From Obesumbacterium proteus (GTDB lineage Bacteria; Pseudomonadota; Gammaproteobacteria; Enterobacterales; Enterobacteriaceae): DNA of 64,000 bases. Positions 58,163 to 64,000 of this stretch are shown here, one piece after another. The notes beneath the pieces were generated by a model that ran no database searches, was not told the DNA's origin, and saw only the letters and a program-made list of their open reading frames with translations. The translations under genes were made by a program, and so were the position numbers. Position 1 is the stretch's first letter; every line of letters begins with the position of its first letter. Location: positions 1,984,001 through 2,048,000 of the forward strand of contig NZ_CP014608.1 of assembly GCF_001586165.1 (NCBI RefSeq). Reading direction: 5' to 3'.

Positions 58163-59119
58163 ATGGATACTGTCATGTTTAGTTTTTTTGTAAGTGATTT
58201 ATTACCCATTATTGTGGTGATGCTATTAGGCTATGCCAGCGGCAAGCGCCATGCATTTTCAGAAGATCAAGCGCGTGCGCTGAATAAATTAGTACTGAAT
58301 TTTGCTCTACCAGCTGCATTATTTGTCTCTATTGCGAGAGCTAATAGAGATATGATTTTTGCTGATACAAGATTGACAATTGTTTCCCTTATTGTTGTTC
58401 TTGGTTGTTTCTTTTTCTCTTGGTTTGGTTGTTATACTTTTTATAAACGTACTCGTGCAGAAGCCGCCGTATGTGCATTAATTGCGGGTTCCCCTACGAT
58501 AGGTTTTTTAGGGTTCGCGGTATTGGATCCTATCTATGGAGACACTGTCAGTACGGGGCTCGTGGTCGCAATTATCTCAATTATTGTTAACGCGATTACT
58601 ATTCCAATTGGACTCTATCTGCTGAACCCTTCCGCACGTGAAGGCGGCAAAGGTGTTGGACAAACTAATGCTCTTATTTCAGCATTTAAAGAACCTGTCG
58701 TCTGGGCACCAGTATTAGCCACATTGTTGGTGCTTATCGGGATCAAGATTCCTAATGAGTGGGATCCTTGCTTTAATTTAATCGCACAAACTAACTCCGG
58801 CGTCGCTGTTTTTGCAGCAGGTTTAACTTTAGCTGCACATAAATTTGAGTTTAGTCTTGAGATTATTTACAACACATTGTTGAAACTTATTTTGATGCCG
58901 CTGCTGATGCTGTTAGTTGGCATTCTGTTCCATGTTAACTCTGAGCAATTGCAGATGATGGTATTAGCAGGTGCATTACCGCCTGCATTCTCTGGAATTA
59001 TCATTGCTAGCCGATTTAACATTTATACCCGAACAGGGACAGCTTCGCTAGCGGTCAGCGTATTAGGGTTTATCATTACGGCTCCAATGTGGATATATAT
59101 CAGCCGTATGGTTGCTTAA
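58163..59119 (+). CDS. yfdV: YfdV, auxin-efflux-carrier-type transporter
   Basis: This 318-residue inner-membrane protein of the AEC family has about ten helices and is very close to E. coli YfdV ([31 protein letters not shown] [20 protein letters not shown]). It probably moves oxalate or formate for the pathway, though the substrate is not proven. I start at ATG 58163 behind AGGTGG; an internal ATG at 58175 matches the E. coli start. Confidence 0.93.
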   Translation: MDTVMFSFFVSDLLPIIVVMLLGYASGKRHAFSEDQARALNKLVLNFALPAALFVSIARANRDMIFADTRLTIVSLIVVLGCFFFSWFGCYTFYKRTRAEAAVCALIAGSPTIGFLGFAVLDPIYGDTVSTGLVVAIISIIVNAITIPIGLYLLNPSAREGGKGVGQTNALISAFKEPVVWAPVLATLLVLIGIKIPNEWDPCFNLIAQTNSGVAVFAAGLTLAAHKFEFSLEIIYNTLLKLILMPLLMLLVGILFHVNSEQLQMMVLAGALPPAFSGIIIASRFNIYTRTGTASLAVSVLGFIITAPMWIYISRMVA

Positions 59120-59220
59120 CACTTTTATTAAATATCAGATAACGCTGATATTGAGATAGGTTACCTCTAACTTTGCCGGAGCATGTGTTGCTCCGGGATT
59201 TCTCACAAGAATTGATTATT

Positions 59221-60363
59221 ATGAATGAAATAACCCCAAAAGGCCCTTTTGATGGGCTATTAGTCATTGACCTAACACATGTTTTAAACGGACCTTTTGG
59301 CACGCAGATTTTGTGTGACTTAGGTTCTCGCGTTATAAAAGTCGAACAGCCTGGACACGGTGATGATACGCGTACCTATGGCCCGTATGTGAATGATCAA
59401 TCGCTCTATTATAGTTTCGTGAATCGCGGTAAAGAGAGCGTGGTCTTAAATTTAAAAGAAGACAAAGACCGAGCCATTTTCATTAATATGCTTAAGCAGG
59501 CAGACGTGCTGGCGGAAAATTTCCGACCAGGAACGATGGAGAAGCTAGGCTTTTCTTGGGAATGCTTACAGCAAATCAATCCTCGACTGATCTATGCTTC
59601 TTCGTCAGGCTTTGGTCATACAGGGCCGATGAAGGATTCTCCTGCATATGACACCATTATTCAGGCGATGAGCGGAATTATGATGGAAACGGGTTTTCCT
59701 GATGGTCCACCAGTGCGAGTAGGAACCTCATTGTCCGATCTGTGCGCAGGTGTGTATATGTTTTGCGGTATCGCTAGCGCACTTTACGGGCGAGAAAAAA
59801 ATGGTCGTGGCGCACACGTAGATATTGCGATGTTTGACTCCACGCTGTCATTTTTAGAGCATGGTCTTATGGCTTATATTGCGACAGGAAAATCACCAGA
59901 TCGCATAGGTAATCGCCATCCTTATATGGCACCGTTTGACGTCTTTAATACGCAGGATAAACCTGTCACGATCTGTTGCGGTAATGATAATTTGTTTAAT
60001 TCGTTATGTCGGGCGCTGAATCTGACAGAGGCTATGGCAGATCCACGCTACGCTAGCAATGTGCTGCGTGTGCAAAATCAGGCCAGTCTCAAAGCCGAGA
60101 TCGAAAATGTGTTGAAAACCCAGACGGCCAAATTTTGGGTGGATCGGATCCATCAAGCAGGAGTGCCGGTTGCACCGCTATTGAGTGTATCTGAGGCAAT
60201 GGAGTTGCCACAAACACAGGCTAGAAATATGTTGGTTGAAGCGGGTGGAATTCGAATGCCAGGAAACCCTATTAAAATAAGCGGCTATCCTGATCCGCAT
60301 ATTCGCCCTGGCGCAGCTACGCTTGATCAGCAGGGTGAGCAGCTACGGCTCGAGTTTAACTAG
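59221..60363 (+). CDS. yfdE: YfdE acetyl-CoA:oxalate CoA-transferase
   Basis: YfdE is a class III CoA-transferase that can load oxalate from acetyl-CoA and so prime the Frc/Oxc cycle. The 380-residue protein matches E. coli YfdE over its length, with the catalytic Asp173 (RVGTSLSDLCAG). ATG 59221 (MNEITPKG) is the start expected from the E. coli protein; an ORF extension from 59173 lacks support. In E. coli evgS lies beyond yfdE, but no evgS is visible here. Confidence 0.95.
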   Translation: MNEITPKGPFDGLLVIDLTHVLNGPFGTQILCDLGSRVIKVEQPGHGDDTRTYGPYVNDQSLYYSFVNRGKESVVLNLKEDKDRAIFINMLKQADVLAENFRPGTMEKLGFSWECLQQINPRLIYASSSGFGHTGPMKDSPAYDTIIQAMSGIMMETGFPDGPPVRVGTSLSDLCAGVYMFCGIASALYGREKNGRGAHVDIAMFDSTLSFLEHGLMAYIATGKSPDRIGNRHPYMAPFDVFNTQDKPVTICCGNDNLFNSLCRALNLTEAMADPRYASNVLRVQNQASLKAEIENVLKTQTAKFWVDRIHQAGVPVAPLLSVSEAMELPQTQARNMLVEAGGIRMPGNPIKISGYPDPHIRPGAATLDQQGEQLRLEFN

Positions 60364-61022
60364 AACCTCAAGAACAATGCAGTGCCATCGGTATGGTATT
60401 GATAAAAGTGCCGCAGGAACTCACTATCTGAGCGCATCTACTGACAACACTCCCCGTATTCGCGCAGGTATGTGCTAGATATATTTAGCTGCGGTGCTTG
60501 CTCTTGTTTTCTGGTTAATCAGTAGGAGGGTTATGCTATTTACTCGGGTTTGATACTGGGGCAGCTTAAGCGCTATCTATGGGCACTATGATTTTAGGGC
60601 ATACGACAGACAACTCAGATCTATCTGCTTAATGGTGGCCTGAAGCCAAATGGATCAGATTAATGGTTCTGGAAGCAGCTTAGTCATTGACTCTAAGGAT
60701 AGGAGACAAACTGTTTTCTCATTCTATTAAGCTGTGAATATCTACTTGCAACAGGTGGTAAAAATACCTATCGCAAACGGATATTCAGAGGAGAGTAGGG
60801 CGTTTTGAAACGGAGGTAATCGTCACTACAAAATAGGGCCGGTCATCAAACAAAATAGATACCAACGCGGGCTTTTAAATCAGACTCTTGTCCATTTATA
60901 TGATAATTGCCAGTATCTGATAAGCACACAAATTAAGATTCAATGCCCGTTATTTATTTTTTCTTGGCAAAATTTTATTGAATCTGCAGAATGAAATTAA
61001 AAACTTTATGCCCATGCCAAGC
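60364..61022. other. Gene-free region with degenerate coding remnants
   Basis: About 660 bases lack any intact gene. Short stretches that look like broken coding sequence occur on the plus strand (60377-60477). On the minus strand around 60847-60930 a short reading frame ends in DLKARVGIYFV, like the last beta-strand of an outer-membrane porin. In-frame stops lie close upstream of it. The region may be a decayed insertion or an old rearrangement end. Confidence 0.4.
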
Positions 61023-61319
61023 TTAACTGTATTTATACATAAAATTTTGAATAGTATACAAATCAGAATATTCGCAGCCTAAGAATATTTTCTCTTCATT
61101 TTTTATATCATCTGATTTCACTAATTCATTCTCATTTGTGTTTGACATTTCAACTAATTGATTAACTGTTAGTTTTATTTTATGGCTTAGTACAACCAAT
61201 TCGTCATAAGGTGATGATTTTAAATATGAAATTTCTGTTTCACTATGTGCTGGGGATACCACTAATACAGATATAAATAACAAGTAAAATAGGTTAGTTG
61301 GCAATTTAATGATTTCCAT
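61023..61319 (-). CDS. Small putative periplasmic protein of unknown function
   Basis: This 98-residue frame begins with a convincing Sec signal peptide (hydrophobic core LFYLLFISVLVV, end PAHS) and continues with a polar mature domain of about 70 residues (KIKLTVNQLVEMSN). Only one Cys is present (GCEYSD). No ribosome binding site is visible before ATG 61319. It lies between yfdE and ydeP, and a role in acid stress is only a guess from position. It could be non-coding. Confidence 0.5.
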   Translation of the reverse strand: MEIIKLPTNLFYLLFISVLVVSPAHSETEISYLKSSPYDELVVLSHKIKLTVNQLVEMSNTNENELVKSDDIKNEEKIFLGCEYSDLYTIQNFMYKYS

Positions 61320-61566
61320 GTTGTGTGTGAATAATATTATATAAGTTAAAGGTCATAACCTAAATAATGATTAAATAAAAATTTAAAAATTGCCAGTGAG
61401 ATAGAACGTGCGGCTAGGTTGTTTTATATTATAACTAATAAAGCATGTTATTAAATTATTGGGAATATTAACTTCGTTTAGAATGCATTTAATCCTAGTA
61501 ATATCAAAATAAACTGACTTATCTATTCTGAATAATAATTCATTTTCATCTTGAAGAGGACGCGTC
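61320..61566 (+). promoter_or_regulatory. Region upstream of ydeP
   Basis: This AT-rich 247-base gap should hold the ydeP promoter; GAAGAGGA lies just before the ATG. I looked for a second EvgA-like repeat and did not find one. A minus-strand frame of 66 codons crosses the ydeP start but shows no support. Confidence 0.4.
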
Positions 61567-63845
61567 ATGACACCAAAGATCAAGCCATATACTGGGGCAG
61601 CTGCCGGTTGGGGAGCTGTTAGAGCAGTTGTAAATTCAATTCGGCATGAGATGAATGTTCAACATGGTCTGATTGCACTTTTTCATATGAATAAAGTCGA
61701 TGGATTCGACTGTCCAGGGTGTGCATGGCCGGATCCTAAACATACATCATCCTTTGACGTATGTGAAAATGGCGCTAAGGCCGTTTCCTGGGAGGCGACA
61801 GAAAAGCGAGCGGACGCTGAGTTCTTTAAAACCCACACCGTAGATGAATTGCTTGGATGGGAACCTCGATTACTTGAGCAGTCTGGTAGGCTCACTACGC
61901 CTCTTAAATATGATCCTTCCGCTGATAAGTATTTACCCATTGAGTGGGAAATGGCATTTGCTGAAATTGCTCAAAAACTTCAGTCTTTCGACGATCCTAA
62001 TGTTGTAGAGTTTTATACCTCAGGCAGGGCCTCCAATGAGGCTGCATTCCTGTATCAGCTCTTTGCAAGAGTGTATGGTACAAATAATTTTCCTGACTGC
62101 TCAAATATGTGTCATGAACCAACCAGTATTGGGCTAATGGAGAGTATTGGAGTGGGTAAGGGTACTGTAAAACTAGAGGATTTCGAGCACTGCGACCTCG
62201 TTATTTGTATTGGTCATAATCCTGGGACAAACCACCCGCGGATGCTTACTTCTCTACGAGAAGTCGCCTTGAGAGGCGCTAAGATTATTGCAATAAATCC
62301 GATGCAAGAGGTCGGTCTTACCAACTTTATCTCTCCCCAAAATCCTTATGAGATGCTAACCGACAAAGGTACTCCTTTAGTGAATGATTATTATCATGTC
62401 CGTGTTGGAGGAGATATTGCGCTGATGAAAGGGGTCATGAGATGTCTTATCGAGTTGCACGAAAAGACTTTATCTCAAGGTAGAGAGGGGATCTTAGACA
62501 TTGAGTTTGTTCAAAATCATACCAATGGGTATAGGGAATTGCGTACTGATGTGCTTAATACCGATTGGCAGCATATTGTCGAGAGTTGTGGTCTTAGTGA
62601 AGAAGATATACAGCGCTTAGCCGCAAGCTATGCATCTTCCCAAAGCACCATAATCTGCTATGGCATGGGAATAACGCAGCACGAGCATGGAACTCGTAAT
62701 GTACAGCAATTAGTCAACTTGCTGCTCTTAAAAGGAAATATAGGAAAGAAAGGTGCAGGCATTTGCCCTCTACGCGGCCATTCTAATGTCCAAGGCGATA
62801 GAACCGTTGGAATTACGGAAAAACCGAGCAGTGAATTACTTCATAATCTGAATAAGCGATTCGGATTTATACCACCCAGTCAATTTGGGCATTCGGCTAT
62901 CGAAAGTATGAAAGCTATCTGCAATGGAAAATCCAAGGCGCTGATTTGCCTTGGAGGAAATTTTGCAGCAGCAATGCCAGATTATGCAGTTACATATCCT
63001 AAGCTTAAAGAGTTGGAGCTAACGGTACACTTAGCAACTAAACTGAATACCTCTCATTTATTAGTCTCTAAAATAGCTATGTTTTCCCCGTATTGGGAAG
63101 AACAGAAAAAGATTTGCAGAAGGGTACTTATCAGTTTGTTAGCGTTGAAGACTCAATGTCTGTTGTTCATTCCTCCTGTGGAGTCCTAACACCAGCGAGT
63201 GAGGATCTGAAATCGGAGTGTGAAATTATTGCTGGAATAGCTAAAGCAACGTTAGGGCAGGAAAAGGTGAACTGGGATGAACTAAAGAGTAACTACGATA
63301 AAATTCGAGATCATATAGAGGAAGTCTTCCCAGATTTTAGCAATTATAATGAACGTGTGAGAAAACCGGGAGGCTTCACATTAACAAACTCCGCTGCAGA
63401 AAGGCGCTGGTCTACAGCATCAGGACGAGCAAATTTTGTAGTTGCTTCTAACCTACTTGAAGATCCCATGATCGCAAATAAAAAAGGTATCGTATTGGCG
63501 ACCGTACGTAGTCACGATCAATACAATACAACCATTTATGGGATGGATGACCGTTATCGAGGTGTATATGGGCAAAGAGATGTGTTGTTTCTTAGCAAAG
63601 AAACAGCTCGTAGCATGTCGATTAATGAAGGTGAACGAGTAAATATAATAGCCTTAGAATCTGATGGAACTCGTAGTGATAGAAGGATGAATAAGCTTAA
63701 AGTTGTCATTTATAAAATGGCAGATAAAACAGCTGCTACCTATTTCCCAGAGTCAAATCATATGCTTACTTTAGATCATTTTGATGAGAAAAGTGGTATT
63801 CCAGCTTATAAAAGCATTCCGGTAGAAATAGAAATTTTCGACTAA
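61567..63845 (+). pseudogene. ydeP: YdeP/FdhF-type molybdopterin oxidoreductase, broken by a one-base frameshift
   Basis: E. coli YdeP is an EvgA-induced oxidoreductase linked to acid resistance. The first frame (61567-63189) holds the iron-sulphur and molybdopterin domains ([13 protein letters not shown] with Cys49 and Cys52, [33 protein letters not shown]). The second frame (ending at 63845) holds the C-terminal molydopterin dinucleotide-binding domain. At 63070-63073 a run of four A interrupts: five A would read [16 protein letters not shown] and join both frames into 759 residues, the length I recall for E. coli YdeP. The tail after the break in frame 1 has no family resemblance. It could be a sequencing error or real inactivation. 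Confidence 0.8.
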
Positions 63846-64000
63846 TGGTTGTGTTTAGTTTATATTTATATATTCGTTAATATTAAAGTGTAGACTATTC
63901 CTGTTGAGTGATTTTTTTGAATTAAATTCAACTTTATCTAACCAAATGGATTACAAAAAACCTATTTTTCTGAGGCCGAAAGTACAGTCTTCTGGAGTGT
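63846..64000. other. Downstream of ydeP, no feature seen
   Basis: The last 155 bases are AT-rich and hold no recognisable gene. No clear terminator hairpin for ydeP was found. Confidence 0.4.

Noticed and set aside
61383..61583. Minus-strand frame of 66 codons crossing the ydeP start
   Set aside because: Its first part resembles a regulator N-terminus only vaguely (LLFRIDKSVYFDITR), it would be truncated, and it overlaps the ydeP binding site and start.

Overview
The window looks like chromosomal DNA of an enterobacterium of the family Hafniaceae, most likely Hafnia (alvei/paralvei). The strongest taxonomic cue is the periplasmic histidine acid phosphatase at 32281-33615, which from memory closely resembles the characterised Hafnia alvei phytase. 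The eut operon, the yfdWUVE-type oxalate operon, Mqo, EmrE and YgbA are all enterobacterial in type. I saw no rRNA, tRNA, CRISPR array, integrase or insertion sequence.

Layout. (1) 1-12.9 kb is a mixed housekeeping and accessory stretch: the start of a TonB-dependent receptor with a Fur-box-like site, ygbA, a DedA protein, a drug-efflux MFS gene with a divergent TetR regulator (smvA/smvR-like), an MgtE-type Mg2+ transporter behind an M-box-like riboswitch leader, a lipoprotein, two aldo-keto reductases, malate:quinone oxidoreductase and a periplasmic serine hydrolase. (2) 13.4-25.3 kb is a complete Tad/Flp pilus locus (flp, tadV, rcpC, rcpA, rcpB, tadZ, tadABCDEF, one unknown gene, tadG) headed by a ToxR/CadC-type membrane regulator. 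(3) 25.6-32.2 kb is a second adhesive organelle, an alternative (CS1/alpha-type) chaperone-usher fimbrial operon followed by a LuxR-type regulator. (4) 32.3-33.6 kb is the phytase. (5) 34.0-51.1 kb is the ethanolamine-utilisation microcompartment operon, eutSPQTDMNEJGHABCLK, followed by two genes normally known from the propanediol compartment (PduS-like and PduT-like) and then eutR. (6) 51.2-54.5 kb holds a MASE1-PAS protein, an HdeD-like membrane protein fused to a His/Cys hydrolase-like domain, and emrE. (7) 55.1-63.8 kb holds frc-oxc-yfdV-yfdE (oxalate/formyl-CoA acid response) and a frameshifted ydeP. An EvgA-box-like inverted repeat lies in front of frc.

How the parts work together. The Eut operon encodes a shell (EutS, M, N, L, K and the PduT-like protein), ammonia lyase with reactivase (EutBCA), aldehyde and alcohol dehydrogenases (EutE, EutG), phosphotransacetylase (EutD), acetate-kinase-like EutP/EutQ, a transporter (EutH) and cobalamin adenosylation (EutT). 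The PduS/PduT-like pair could add a cobalamin-reducing, shell-crossing electron route. EutT itself carries an altered Cys motif. In E. coli the EvgA-controlled acid-response genes include frc/oxc/yfdV/yfdE and, elsewhere on the chromosome, ydeP; here they sit together.

Three genes (smvA-like, tadZ, ydeP) are each broken by one base at an A/T homopolymer, and restoring that base gives proteins of about the normal family length (489, 375 and 759 residues). This could be sequencing error, phase variation, slippage or real decay. Strong hairpins follow the major structural-subunit genes flp, the CS1 fimbrin and eutM, as expected for overproducing the first or main subunit. Functional calls rest on reading the translated proteins and remembered family features; no database search was run.
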